Under the pieces are notes generated by a model, which was not told where the DNA came from, did not search any database, and was given only the letters and a program-made list of their open reading frames with translations. Positions 14,636 through 23,999 of a DNA stretch of 64,000 bases are shown here, one piece after another. The stretch spans positions 1,302,001 through 1,366,000 of the forward strand of contig CAXXHP010000004.1 of the NCBI GenBank assembly GCA_963662675.2. The letters run 5' to 3'. The first letter of the stretch is position 1, and the number at the start of each line of letters is the position of its first letter. The position numbers were made by a program, and so were the translations under genes. The DNA comes from G963662675 sp963662675 (GTDB lineage: Bacteria > Bacteroidota > Bacteroidia > Bacteroidales > Prolixibacteraceae).

Positions 14636-16921
14636 ATGAAACGAATCTTCTCCATTCTTCTATTACTGCTTTTCATTGGAGAAACATCTGCTCAAAAAGT
14701 TAGTCTGGTACTTAGTGGTGGTGGCGCCAAAGGGTTGGCTCATATTGGTGTCATTAAAGCACTCGAAGAAAACAATATCCCTATCGACTACATTGCAGGA
14801 ACATCAATGGGAGCAATCATAGGGGGCCTATATTCGGCTGGGTATTCTCCTGATGAAATAACTGAGCTGTTCAAGTCCGAGCAGTTTAAATTCTGGTCAA
14901 CCGGCAAAATACAGGAAGAATATCGGTACTTTTTCAGCAAGCAGGAAGACACCCCCTCATGGCTTAGTCTAGATCTCGAAAAGCGTGAAGACAAATTAAA
15001 ATTACTCTTGCCAACAAATATCATCCCCGAAGAACAAATGGATTTTGCATTTATGGAAATGTTTTCCACCACCAATGCTGTTTGTGACTATGACTTCAAC
15101 AAGCTATTCGTTCCATTTTTATGCATCGCAACAGATGTTTACAACAATACGGAAGTTGAACTCAGGTCTGGTGATTTGGGCGAAGCTATTCGTGCATCCA
15201 TGACTTTTCCATTCTATTTTAAGCCCATTGTCGTAAATGGCTCATTAGTTTTTGATGGTGGAATTGTAAACAACTTCCCAGTCAAGAATGCCATAGAAGC
15301 TTTTAATCCGGAAATGATTATCGGCCACAAAGTTGCCAACAATGCAGCAAAGCCAGATGAAGACGATGTGATGGCTCAGGTAGAAAACCTGATTATGCAA
15401 AAAACCAGCTTTGAAATTTCTGAAGACAAAGGAATTTTACTTGAAACATCTTTCAGCAACATCAACCTACTTGACTTCAACAAGATTGACATGATCATCC
15501 AAAAAGGATATAATAACGCACTAAGTATTATTGATAGCCTGAAATTGCGTATTGACAGAAAGGTTTCGATGGAAGATATTCAATTAAAGAGGCAACAGTT
15601 CAATGCTAAAAAGCCCGAACTGCAATTCCAGAATATACAGGTTGAAGGTATCTCTGATGCCTTGCAACGAAAATTCATCATTCAAAGTATAAAACGCAAA
15701 TCAAATACAATAGGACTTGATGACCTTAGAAAAGAATATTTTAAACTTGTTGCTGATCCTCAGATTAAATCCATCAGACCAGTATCTCTGTATAATCCCA
15801 TAACCGGGAATTTTGACCTTCATCTAAAAGCAAAACTTGAAAAACCTCTGGAAATAAAATTTGGAGGAAATGTATCTACTAAACCTAGCAACCAAGGATT
15901 TCTAAGCCTTGACTACCGTTTTTTCAATAACAGAGCATACACCTTCAGTTCCAATATTTATTTTGGTCGCTTTTACAGCTCGATTGATTTAGGCGGACGC
16001 GTAGACTTTCCAACAAAGCTGCCGGTTTACTTATCTGCAAACCTAACCTTTAACCGATGGGATTACTACTCAACTAGTAGTGAATTTTTCTTTGAAGATG
16101 TTTTGCCTCCATACATCATTAAAGATGAAACGAACATGCGCATGGAGATGGGATTTCCCTTAGGCACGAGGGGGAAAATTGTTCTTGGCTCAAGCTATTC
16201 TTCATCTTCAGACGATTACTACCTAACAGAACTAGTTAGCAAAGCCGACGACAATGACCAAACCAACTTCGATGCATTTGCATTTCAAATCCGATTTGAG
16301 GAAAACTCATTTAACTACAAACAATTCCCAACTGAAGGTATTTCAACCTATTTAGGGGCTACTTATGTTGATGGAGTAGAAGAATTTAACTCAGGGACAA
16401 CAACATTAATACCCGATTACGAAACAAATCACCAATATTTTATTCTGAAGGGGAATTATGACAACTATTTCAAAATAAGCAAAAATGTTACGCTGGGACT
16501 TATGTCTGAAGCTGTTCTTACCGACAAAAATTTGTTTGGCAATTACAGAGCCACAATAATTGATGCTCCTGCCTTTACGCCAACACCTTATAGCCAGACT
16601 ATTTTTACTGATGGCTTTAGAGCCAATAAATATATTGCTTCCGGTCTAAAAACCATTTTTAAGTTTAACGACCAATTACACCTGCGACTAGAAGGATATG
16701 GATTTGTTCCCGTAAAAGAAATTTTACAAACAGCAGATTTTCTTGCGGAATATGAGAGCAACAGCTATTCAGACATCAGGCTTATGGCATTGGGTGGTTT
16801 AGTTTATCACACAGGCTTGGGGCCTGTAAGCCTTACCTTAAATTATTTCGAAAATGAAAACACCAAGATGCACGTTGTTTTTAGTTTTGGATATGCCTTG
16901 TTCAATAAACGTGGATTCTAA
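14636..16921 (+). CDS. patatin-like phospholipase with Omp85-type barrel (PlpD-like)
   Basis: A 761-residue protein: signal peptide (1-19), patatin domain (about 22-330), one POTRA-like domain (about 335-410) and a C-terminal Omp85/BamA-type beta-barrel to the end. The patatin part has GGGAKG (oxyanion loop), GTSMGAIIGG (nucleophile serine) and DGGIVNNFPV (catalytic Asp), so the Ser-Asp dyad is intact. The layout is that of PlpD, a type Vd secreted lipase. In Bacteroidota the passenger may stay attached. The gene is convergent with the PAS gene; the stop codons overlap by 3 bases. Confidence 0.92.
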   Translation: MKRIFSILLLLLFIGETSAQKVSLVLSGGGAKGLAHIGVIKALEENNIPIDYIAGTSMGAIIGGLYSAGYSPDEITELFKSEQFKFWSTGKIQEEYRYFFSKQEDTPSWLSLDLEKREDKLKLLLPTNIIPEEQMDFAFMEMFSTTNAVCDYDFNKLFVPFLCIATDVYNNTEVELRSGDLGEAIRASMTFPFYFKPIVVNGSLVFDGGIVNNFPVKNAIEAFNPEMIIGHKVANNAAKPDEDDVMAQVENLIMQKTSFEISEDKGILLETSFSNINLLDFNKIDMIIQKGYNNALSIIDSLKLRIDRKVSMEDIQLKRQQFNAKKPELQFQNIQVEGISDALQRKFIIQSIKRKSNTIGLDDLRKEYFKLVADPQIKSIRPVSLYNPITGNFDLHLKAKLEKPLEIKFGGNVSTKPSNQGFLSLDYRFFNNRAYTFSSNIYFGRFYSSIDLGGRVDFPTKLPVYLSANLTFNRWDYYSTSSEFFFEDVLPPYIIKDETNMRMEMGFPLGTRGKIVLGSSYSSSSDDYYLTELVSKADDNDQTNFDAFAFQIRFEENSFNYKQFPTEGISTYLGATYVDGVEEFNSGTTTLIPDYETNHQYFILKGNYDNYFKISKNVTLGLMSEAVLTDKNLFGNYRATIIDAPAFTPTPYSQTIFTDGFRANKYIASGLKTIFKFNDQLHLRLEGYGFVPVKEILQTADFLAEYESNSYSDIRLMALGGLVYHTGLGPVSLTLNYFENENTKMHVVFSFGYALFNKRGF

Positions 16922-17259
16922 GTCGTATCTTTTTTATGATTTGCCATGTCTTTTGGAAGCTCAAACGAAATCTCAACCACTCCTCTAAACTCGCCTTTCT
17001 CCATCCATGGTGTTTGAATAATCTGCTTTTTTAAGCCCTTCTTTTCAACAGTGTAAACATGACGCTTGGGTTGTTTTAACATCTCCTTCAACATCGATTT
17101 TGAAGGTTCAGGATGGCAGTCAAGCAAATTTTTACCGAGCAGTTTACCTCCTCCATTTTTCCTGAATTGTGCTTTTGAGTTTTCATTCATATAAACAACA
17201 ATTCCTTCGCGATCACAAATTGTAATAGCGCCCTCAAATTCATCTGCCCAATTAAACAT
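16918..17259 (-). CDS. small PAS-domain protein
   Basis: A 113-residue protein that is a single PAS domain: FEGAITICDREGIVVYMNENS, then GKNLLDCHPEPSK and a strand-rich end with PWMEKGEFRGVVEISFELP. No output domain follows. I start at the ATG at 17259, just one base after the upstream stop; the frame extends to 17337 but the extra residues overlap the GH16-like gene and are not PAS-like. The tight spacing makes it co-transcribed with the repeat/GH16-like gene. It may sense a ligand or redox state and act through a protein partner. Confidence 0.8.
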   Translation of the reverse strand: MFNWADEFEGAITICDREGIVVYMNENSKAQFRKNGGGKLLGKNLLDCHPEPSKSMLKEMLKQPKRHVYTVEKKGLKKQIIQTPWMEKGEFRGVVEISFELPKDMANHKKDTT

Positions 17260-17260
17260 G

Positions 17261-18715
17261 TTATGATTTTCGCTGATAAAAACGGATCCAATCAATATCA
17301 AAACGATGAGGAAGTTCAGAGATCTGATCAAGAACAATCGTACTAATATTTATACTCATAGACTTGCCGGGGACATTTCGGCTTGTTTCAAAAATCAATT
17401 GATTGTTTATTTTCCAGCTCACCTTATTTTCAGACCATTCCATGCAGAAAATATAATATTGCCCGGCTTGTAGCCCGGAGATAGATTCATATTGATTCTC
17501 TTTTCCTGAGGATAGCCCCATTCTGTTTACCTTGCCACTTTCCACCAAGGTTAAGCGGGTTTCATTATTTTCATCTGTTAGGTAAAACACATCAACCAAC
17601 TGCTTTTTCGGAGTATATTTTATTTTGGCTTCGAGTATTCCATTCTTTGCATGAAAGGCCTCACCGGTTGTTAACAGACCAGCAGAATAATCCATTTCAG
17701 AGACAGTTAATCCCATTGAGAAATCCCAAACCATTGTGTCGGTTTTCTCTTTCTTTACGGTAAGACGAAGGTGATTATCTGTAAGTTCAATATTTCCACC
17801 ATCAGTATATGCCTGCAAATCACCCAATTGAGATATATTTTTGCCAATCGTTTTTTGCGCAGCAACAGGAATCGTTTGCCATTTTGTAAGATCCAACTTC
17901 CCATTTTCAAAACGATCTTCAAACACCAACTCCCAATTCTTGAAAAAGTCAAAGGCATTTGTTCCTCTATATTTTACGTAATTGACAAAAAGAGCTTCCT
18001 CCTTCATTGCTAAATAGTCAACTTCCTTTTGATAGGCTTCCGTTTTTTCCCATTTTTTATCATCTTCCAGATAAGATTTCCGCTCAAGGAAACTCTCCGA
18101 TTCAATTATCGTTCGCAATTCCTCAAACCTATTTAACAAGGAGGAACCGCTCACTTTTTTATAGGAACGATATGCTCCTGATTTTGGAAATTTCTGCCAC
18201 AGAATAATATCTGAAGAAGATTTTAGTCGCTGGTATTCCTGGTATTTCTTATACGCTTCAGTTTCCTCAAATACCAACTGATCGTCTTTCTTTTTATCCT
18301 TATCAAACAAGGACTTATCCTTTTTATAGCTCTTATTCTCTACATAATTTTTTAAGGCTACAAAATGGCTCACTTCTTCACTATCCTTTAAGGTATTATA
18401 TCGTTCCAAATCTGAGGAAGACTGCACTTGATAAAACCCCTTGAGTTTCTTATTTGTTCCAAGCTTCTGGAATTCCTTGTATTGCTTTTCCTCAGAGCTT
18501 CCTTTAAATATTGAAGCCTTGATTTCCTTTTTATTTTTTATAAACGAATCAGAGTTAACTTCTTTCTCTAACTCCAGAAAGAGTTTTAACTTTTCAGATT
18601 GTTCAACTTTTATAAAATCCTGATAATCCTTCAATAAATTATCAAATTCAGTTTCAACCTTGTAAGTATTCTTTAATCCCTTGAATGTTTGGAGGAAAAA
18701 CAGTTTAATTGACAT
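17261..18715 (-). CDS. repeat protein with GH16-like lectin domain
   Basis: 484 residues in two parts. Residues 1-260 are highly charged and contain about six imperfect units of 30-40 residues built on a Y/F-xx-F/Y-xxL pattern with S/T-E-A-Y or SE-x-F joints (such as EAYKKYQEYQRLKSSSDI and LLNRFEELRTIIESESFLER). Residues 265-484 resemble a GH16/concanavalin beta-sandwich (WELVFEDRFENGKLDLTKW, GILEAKIKYTP, FDIDWIRFYQ). The GH16 catalytic motif ExDxxE is absent; the matching place reads ETRLTLVES. No signal peptide is visible. I start at ATG 18715 since the 18739 start is TTG. A binding role, not hydrolysis, is my inference. Confidence 0.65.
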   Translation of the reverse strand: MSIKLFFLQTFKGLKNTYKVETEFDNLLKDYQDFIKVEQSEKLKLFLELEKEVNSDSFIKNKKEIKASIFKGSSEEKQYKEFQKLGTNKKLKGFYQVQSSSDLERYNTLKDSEEVSHFVALKNYVENKSYKKDKSLFDKDKKKDDQLVFEETEAYKKYQEYQRLKSSSDIILWQKFPKSGAYRSYKKVSGSSLLNRFEELRTIIESESFLERKSYLEDDKKWEKTEAYQKEVDYLAMKEEALFVNYVKYRGTNAFDFFKNWELVFEDRFENGKLDLTKWQTIPVAAQKTIGKNISQLGDLQAYTDGGNIELTDNHLRLTVKKEKTDTMVWDFSMGLTVSEMDYSAGLLTTGEAFHAKNGILEAKIKYTPKKQLVDVFYLTDENNETRLTLVESGKVNRMGLSSGKENQYESISGLQAGQYYIFCMEWSENKVSWKINNQLIFETSRNVPGKSMSINISTIVLDQISELPHRFDIDWIRFYQRKS

Positions 18716-18861
18716 CGTTCTGACGTTTTTATATAACAAAAGCTAAAATAACAATAAAAACAATACTTCTTTCCGACTCACAAAAAAAAGATGTTAACTC
18801 ACCTTGAACGATACGAGGATCAATTTATTCTAACAGAATAGAATTCGCTTTAGATAATCAT

Positions 18862-20166
18862 TCATCTTTTCAAGCCTGCTTTATAGGTTTCTATTGCTCG
18901 AGCCCTAACCATATTATGGGCAACAATTGGATCCGGATATTCAGTCGTTCCATATTCTGGAACCCATTTTCGCACATACGTTAAATCAGGATCAAACTTC
19001 TCCATTTGAAGCGTGGGGTTAAAAACCCGAAAATAGGGGGCAGCATCGCAGCCTGATCCGGAAGCCCATTGCCATCCACCATTATTGGAAGCGAGTTCAA
19101 AGTCCAACAGCTTTTCTGCAAAATAGGCTTCACCCCAACGCCAATCAATCAGCAAATGTTTACACAAAAAGCTTGCTGTTATCATACGTACCCGGTTGTG
19201 CATATACCCGGTTTTATTGAGCTGTCTCATACCTGCATCAACCATCGGATATCCGGTTGTTCCCTCACACCATCTCGCAAAATGTTTTTCAGAATTCAAC
19301 CACTGAATATGGTCATACTTCGGTTTAAAAGACCGTTTTTCAACAAATGGGAAATGCCATAAAATATCGATATAAAAATTTCGCCAAATGAGTTCATTCA
19401 AAAAAACAGACGAATGCTTATTAGCCAAAGCTGTCAATTTGCGAATACTTGTTGTTCCAAACCTCAAATGCACTCCTAAATGAGAAGTCGCGTCCAAGCC
19501 GGGGAAGTCTCTATTTTTTTCATAACCCTTCAATGTTTCCTTATCGATAAACAAAGGAGGAAAACTAAAATCCCCGGGTCGAAAGCCAATATCCGAATGA
19601 TGATACTTTTTAAGAGGTGTCACTTTTAATAATTGACTCAAGTGCTTTTCGGAAGGGAAAGGTTTTAGGTCTGCATCCGTTAATTTAGACAACCACTTTT
19701 TACGATAAGGAGTAAACACAACATAAGGCCTCCCATCAGGTTTTAAGATGTCATCCTTATGAAAAACAACATGGTCTTTAAACGAATGGAAATTAATGCC
19801 CTCTGATGTCAGATACTCCAATATCTCTGAGTCTCTATCTCTTGCACTTGGTTCATAATCCATATTTGTATAAACCGATTCAACTCTATATTCAACCAAT
19901 AATCGTTTAAATGCGTTTAATGTCTTTCCGTAATAAATCCACAATGTGCTTCCTTGCTGCTCAAAGAAATCCTGCAATCGCTGCACTTCCCTCAAAATAA
20001 AACTAACTCGCGAATCCTGATGTTCAAGATCGTTTAGAATATCCGAATCAAAAATAAATACCGGCAATACTGACTTATCAGATGTGAGTGCCTGATATAG
20101 TCCATGGTTATCGATCGCCCTCAAATCCCTTCGAAACCAAAAAATATTTACAACCTGTTTTTCCAT
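18862..20166 (-). CDS. cryptochrome/DNA photolyase family protein
   Basis: A 434-residue flavoprotein: N-terminal alpha/beta antenna domain (VNIFWFRRDLRAIDNHGLYQAL) and C-terminal FAD domain with LIWRNFYIDILWHFP, WCEGTTGYPMVDAGMRQLNKTGYMHNRVRM and NNGGWQWASGSGCDAAPYFRVFNP, all typical of class I CPD photolyases. It uses light to split cyclobutane pyrimidine dimers. The ATG at 20166 opens just before KQVVNIFWFRRDLR; the longer frame starts with TTG and adds unrelated residues. Confidence 0.93.
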   Translation of the reverse strand: MEKQVVNIFWFRRDLRAIDNHGLYQALTSDKSVLPVFIFDSDILNDLEHQDSRVSFILREVQRLQDFFEQQGSTLWIYYGKTLNAFKRLLVEYRVESVYTNMDYEPSARDRDSEILEYLTSEGINFHSFKDHVVFHKDDILKPDGRPYVVFTPYRKKWLSKLTDADLKPFPSEKHLSQLLKVTPLKKYHHSDIGFRPGDFSFPPLFIDKETLKGYEKNRDFPGLDATSHLGVHLRFGTTSIRKLTALANKHSSVFLNELIWRNFYIDILWHFPFVEKRSFKPKYDHIQWLNSEKHFARWCEGTTGYPMVDAGMRQLNKTGYMHNRVRMITASFLCKHLLIDWRWGEAYFAEKLLDFELASNNGGWQWASGSGCDAAPYFRVFNPTLQMEKFDPDLTYVRKWVPEYGTTEYPDPIVAHNMVRARAIETYKAGLKR

Positions 20167-20337
20167 TTCGTTATGTGCCTGCTGTATAAAACGATAATTA
20201 TAGACGAAAGGTTGAGGTTTATGCAGGCCAAATCTCAAATCAATAATTACTATGCTAATAATAAACGACTTGCTTCATGGTTTTTATTGATATAAATTGA
20301 ATTTGAATTCAATTTTCATAAGTTTGATGATTAATAA

Positions 20338-21372
20338 ATGACACATCAAATGAATAGAGGATTTGCAAGCGACAACAATGCAGGGATTCATCCCGATATT
20401 TTAAATGCCATTGCCGCAGTCAACCAAGGACATGTACCCGGATATGGGGGTGATTCGATTACTGAAAAAGCAATTACATGTTTTAAAAAAGAATTCGGCA
20501 ATAATATTGATGTTTACTTTGTTTTCAATGGCACTGGAGCCAACGTCATTTCATTGTCAAGCCTAACCAACAGCTACCACTCTATTATTTGTGCAGAGAC
20601 AGCTCATATTCAAGTTGATGAATGTGGAGCACCCGAAAAATTCACAGGAAGTAAATTGCTCCCCATAAAATCCGTCAATGGAAAAATATTTCCGGAAGAG
20701 ATAAACAAACACCTACATGGATTTGGCTTTGAGCATCATTCACAGCCCGGCATCATTTCAATATCGCAAGTTACTGAGTTAGGAACAGTTTATTCGGTTG
20801 AAGAAATAAGGGCTATTACAGATTTAGCACACCAACATGGTATGTACGTCCATATGGATGGCGCAAGAATTGCCAATGCAGCTGTTTCGCTCAACCTACC
20901 ATTCAAAGCATTCACTATTGATTCTGGAATTGATGTGCTGTCGTTTGGTGGAACAAAAAATGGAATGCTCATGGGAGAAGCAGTTGTTTTCTTCAATCCT
21001 GAACTTTCACGCCAAACAAAATACATTCGCAAGCAAAGTGCTCAACTCTTTTCAAAAATGCGCTTCATAAGCACTCAGTTTATAGCTTACTTTGAAAATA
21101 ACCTATGGAAAAGCAATGCTTCTCACGCCAACAAAATGGCTAAATTGCTTTGCCTCGAGATTTCAAAAATTGAAAGCATCAAGCTAACAAGGCCAACTGA
21201 AGCGAATGGCGTATTTGCCATTGTTCCGAAAGAAATAATCCCTCAACTCCAAGAGAAATACTTTTTCTATGTTTGGGACGAATTTATTTCTGAAGTACGC
21301 TGGATGACCTCATTTGACACTACAGAAGAAGATATTCGTGATTTTGTAAAAACACTAAAAAGACTTCTTTAG
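20338..21372 (+). CDS. low-specificity threonine aldolase
   Basis: A 344-residue PLP enzyme of the beta-eliminating lyase/threonine aldolase family. FASDNNAGIHPDIL starts the fold; HMDGARIANAAVSL and LSFGGTKNGML (PLP lysine Lys207) are diagnostic. It cleaves L-threonine or allo-threonine to glycine and acetaldehyde. The rhomboid gene begins 2 bases after its stop, so both are probably one transcript, with no obvious functional link. Confidence 0.92.
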   Translation: MTHQMNRGFASDNNAGIHPDILNAIAAVNQGHVPGYGGDSITEKAITCFKKEFGNNIDVYFVFNGTGANVISLSSLTNSYHSIICAETAHIQVDECGAPEKFTGSKLLPIKSVNGKIFPEEINKHLHGFGFEHHSQPGIISISQVTELGTVYSVEEIRAITDLAHQHGMYVHMDGARIANAAVSLNLPFKAFTIDSGIDVLSFGGTKNGMLMGEAVVFFNPELSRQTKYIRKQSAQLFSKMRFISTQFIAYFENNLWKSNASHANKMAKLLCLEISKIESIKLTRPTEANGVFAIVPKEIIPQLQEKYFFYVWDEFISEVRWMTSFDTTEEDIRDFVKTLKRLL

Positions 21373-21374
21373 CC

Positions 21375-22091
21375 ATGCGTTTGTTCCACTACTTCCCAAG
21401 CAAAGACGAAACTGATGCTGAACTTGACAAGAAGATTTTCAAGTACAGCATGGTCATTCCCGGACTATTTTTATTGTGTTTTTGGTTAGTCTTTTTAGTT
21501 GAAATAATAATTGAACTTGACTTTTCCCGATTTGGAATACACCCACTTCATACGGAAGGTCTTATTGGAATAGTATTGTCCCCATTTATCCATAGTGGGT
21601 TTAGTCATCTTGCAGCAAATTCAATTCCCTTTTTTGTACTTTCAGTTGCTCTCTTTTACTTCTACCGAAAACTTGCCTATCCTATATTCTTCTTAATCTA
21701 TTTCTTGTCCGGCATTTGTGTTTGGCTGGCAGGGCGTGAGGCTTGGCACATTGGAGCCAGTGGAATTATTTATGGGTTAAGTGCATTTTTGTTATTCAGC
21801 GGTATTTTCCGAAACGACGTTAAATTACTTACTGTTTCCATCATTGTTGTCTTTTTATACGGCGGAATGTTCTGGGGAATCTTTCCAATTGAACCTTCCA
21901 TTTCATGGGAAAGTCATTTATGGGGCGCTGTTAGCGGAATATTACTAAGCGTATATTTTCGCAACCGAGGACCTAAAAGAACGTACTACGAATGGGAATA
22001 TGAACCAGATACAGATGATATAGACGAAATCGGCAATGATATAGACGCGACTGATCTGAATAAAAATGACACAGATCCTGAAAAAACTTGA
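21375..22091 (+). CDS. rhomboid-family intramembrane serine protease
   Basis: A 238-residue membrane protein with six helices. HSGFSHLAAN (HxxxN oxyanion residues), GASGIIYG (catalytic Ser129) and SHLWGAVSG (catalytic His181) form the rhomboid dyad. Family members cut single-pass membrane proteins inside the bilayer. The C-terminal 35 residues are strongly acidic and low in complexity. The substrate is unknown. Confidence 0.93.
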   Translation: MRLFHYFPSKDETDAELDKKIFKYSMVIPGLFLLCFWLVFLVEIIIELDFSRFGIHPLHTEGLIGIVLSPFIHSGFSHLAANSIPFFVLSVALFYFYRKLAYPIFFLIYFLSGICVWLAGREAWHIGASGIIYGLSAFLLFSGIFRNDVKLLTVSIIVVFLYGGMFWGIFPIEPSISWESHLWGAVSGILLSVYFRNRGPKRTYYEWEYEPDTDDIDEIGNDIDATDLNKNDTDPEKT

Positions 22092-22121
22092 GTATGTTGA
22101 AAAACAGCAACAGAAAATTTT

Positions 22122-22129
22122 TAACTTTG
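22122..22129 (+). promoter_or_regulatory. nusB operon promoter -7 box (TAACTTTG)
   Basis: Perfect TAnnTTTG, 31 bases before the nusB ATG; a TTG lies 22 bases upstream (22097). Confidence 0.65.
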
Positions 22130-22160
22130 CCCCCCTCAAAAGATAACTAGTTCTAAAACA

Positions 22161-23123
22161 ATGATTAGCAGAAGAATTATCCGTATTAAAGTATTACAGG
22201 TGTTATACGCCTATTATGCATCGCCGGACAAATCCATTAATAATACCGAGAAGGAATTATTTTTCAGTATTCAGAAGACGTACGATCTGTACCATTATTT
22301 GCTTCAACTCACAGTAGAAATTGCTAATCATGCAGAATCAGTCATTGAGCTTCGCAAGAAAAAGCATTTCCCAACTGAGGAAGATTTAAATCCAAACAAA
22401 CGGTTTGTCAACAACCAAATGATCCATCAATTTCGAATAAACGAGGCATTAAACAAGCAACTTTCTCAGTCAAAGTTAAGCTGGAAGGATGAGCCGGAAT
22501 TGATAAAAAAGCTATACACCTCACTTATCGAGTCCGATTTTTTTGCAACCTACATGTCAGCCAAAGAACATACATATCAGGATGACAAGAAATTAATCGA
22601 ACATCTATTTGCTGAGATTATCCTTCAATCGGAAGATGTATTTCATTTGCTGGAAGAACAAAGCATATACTGGAATGATGACATTGACTTTGTCGTTAGC
22701 ATGATCATCAAAACGCTCAAGAAATTTAAAGAATATTCGAGTGAGAGTCAGGTACTCTTACCAATTTTCAAAGATGAAGAGGATCGTGATTTTGCAAAAA
22801 ACCTTTATAGAAAGACCTTGCTAAACCATGATGAGACCAAGGCTATAATAGAACAACATACTGTAAATTGGGATATTGAACGAATTGCGTTCATTGATAA
22901 TTTGATATTAGAATTAGCAATTTCTGAATTTTTATTTTTCCCATCAATCCCGACAAAAGTAACGCTTAACGAGTACATTGAGCTTTCAAAGTATTACAGT
23001 ACCGATAAAAGTAGAAATTTCATTAATGGCATACTAGACAAATCACTAAAAGCCTTAAAAACAGAGAATAGAATAACCAAGGCAGGACGAGGATTAATTG
23101 GAGAAGATGGCGTTTCTGAATGA
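22161..23123 (+). CDS. nusB: transcription antitermination protein NusB (extended type)
   Basis: A 320-residue NusB. Start RRIIRIKVLQVLYAYY and the C-terminal NusB helical bundle (about residues 190-305, with RDFAKNLYRKTLLN, ERIAFIDNLILELAISEF and VTLNEYIELSKYYSTDKSRNFINGILDK) are clear. It is twice the usual length because of a large insert in the middle, as known for Bacteroidota. NusB with NusE/S10 binds boxA RNA for rRNA antitermination. The next gene overlaps its stop (ATGA). Confidence 0.95.
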   Translation: MISRRIIRIKVLQVLYAYYASPDKSINNTEKELFFSIQKTYDLYHYLLQLTVEIANHAESVIELRKKKHFPTEEDLNPNKRFVNNQMIHQFRINEALNKQLSQSKLSWKDEPELIKKLYTSLIESDFFATYMSAKEHTYQDDKKLIEHLFAEIILQSEDVFHLLEEQSIYWNDDIDFVVSMIIKTLKKFKEYSSESQVLLPIFKDEEDRDFAKNLYRKTLLNHDETKAIIEQHTVNWDIERIAFIDNLILELAISEFLFFPSIPTKVTLNEYIELSKYYSTDKSRNFINGILDKSLKALKTENRITKAGRGLIGEDGVSE

Positions 23124-23554
23124 AAAAGCTCCTTTCAATATTATTTTTAATAATGACCTTTGGTTGTCAAAACCCTCCAAATAATACAAATAATCAAAGT
23201 ACTATAGATCAAGGGACAACAGAATTTGTCTTTCAGGAAGAATTGCATAATTTTGGGTCTTTGCAAGCTGGTGAAATTGTTGCTTATAGTTTTCAATTCA
23301 ACAACACAGGAACTAAAGCATTAAAAATTGAACGTGCAGAAAGTGATTGTGGATGTATCACTGTTGAATTTCCTTCCGAAGAAATAAATTCGGGAGAATC
23401 GGGATACGTTGAAATAATTTTTAATTCGGCAGGAGAAGTAGGTAAGATTTATAAGGAAATTAGATTAATTTCGAATGCTGAAGACAAAGAGGCAATACTC
23501 GCAATAACAGCAAATGTTAAGAATGAGTTGATAAATATTTATACTAAAAATTAA
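23120..23554 (+). CDS. DUF1573 lipoprotein
   Basis: A 144-residue protein with a lipoprotein signal (TFGCQ, Cys16) and a DUF1573 immunoglobulin-like domain: FQEELHNFGSLQAGEIVAY, then FNNTGTKALKIERAESDCGC and EVGKIYKEIRLISNA. The family is abundant in Bacteroidota; function is unknown. It overlaps nusB by 4 bases and precedes yajC by 12, so it lies inside the housekeeping operon. Confidence 0.88.
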   Translation: MKKLLSILFLIMTFGCQNPPNNTNNQSTIDQGTTEFVFQEELHNFGSLQAGEIVAYSFQFNNTGTKALKIERAESDCGCITVEFPSEEINSGESGYVEIIFNSAGEVGKIYKEIRLISNAEDKEAILAITANVKNELINIYTKN

Positions 23555-23566
23555 ATAGTCAAAAAA

Positions 23567-23881
23567 ATGAATTACTTATTAATGGTTCAACAAGAGGGTG
23601 CAGATGCGAATGCACTAACTTCATTCCTACCCCTAATCCTGATCATCGTAATCTTCTACTTTTTCATGATCAGACCACAAGTAAAGAAACAAAAAGAGCT
23701 GAAAAAATTTCGTGAGAGCTTAGCGAAAGGTGACAAAGTAGTTACTACTGGTGGTATTTACGGTAAAGTAGCTGAGTTGAAAGACAACTTTGTTATGTTG
23801 CAAATTGATGAAAACGTAAAAATACGTGTGGACAAAAGCGCTGTCATTAAAGACATCGCCGACATGCCTCAACAAAAATAA
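23567..23881 (+). CDS. yajC: preprotein translocase subunit YajC
   Basis: 104 residues: one membrane helix (about 18-40, LPLILIIVIFYFFMIRPQ) followed by the cytoplasmic domain KKQKELKKFRESLAKGDKVVTTGGIYGKV. YajC associates with SecDF-YidC at the Sec translocon. A hairpin with T-run follows the gene. Confidence 0.95.
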   Translation: MNYLLMVQQEGADANALTSFLPLILIIVIFYFFMIRPQVKKQKELKKFRESLAKGDKVVTTGGIYGKVAELKDNFVMLQIDENVKIRVDKSAVIKDIADMPQQK

Positions 23882-23900
23882 AGACATTCACAGAAATACG

Positions 23901-23938
23901 AAAGGGCCGGCATATAATAGTCAGCCCTTTTTTTTTAT
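23901..23938 (+). terminator. yajC intrinsic terminator
   Basis: AAAGGGC paired with GCCCTTT around a 16-base loop with extra pairing, followed by a run of T's. The T-run merges into the next promoter's -7 box. Confidence 0.75.
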
Positions 23939-23943
23939 CTTTG
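23936..23943 (+). promoter_or_regulatory. ybbR-like/coaE operon -7 box (TATCTTTG)
   Basis: Perfect TAnnTTTG, 56 bases before the ATG at 24000. Being so close to a possible GTG start at 23949, it favours the downstream ATG. Confidence 0.65.
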
Positions 23944-23999
23944 ATTTCGTGGAAAATAAATGGTTTAATAGTATTCAATCCCTCTTCAATTTTATAACG

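Noticed and set aside
17260..17337. Hydrophobic N-terminal extension (signal-anchor) of the PAS protein
   Set aside because: It lies wholly inside the GH16-like gene in another frame; ATG 17259 gives the normal PAS start.
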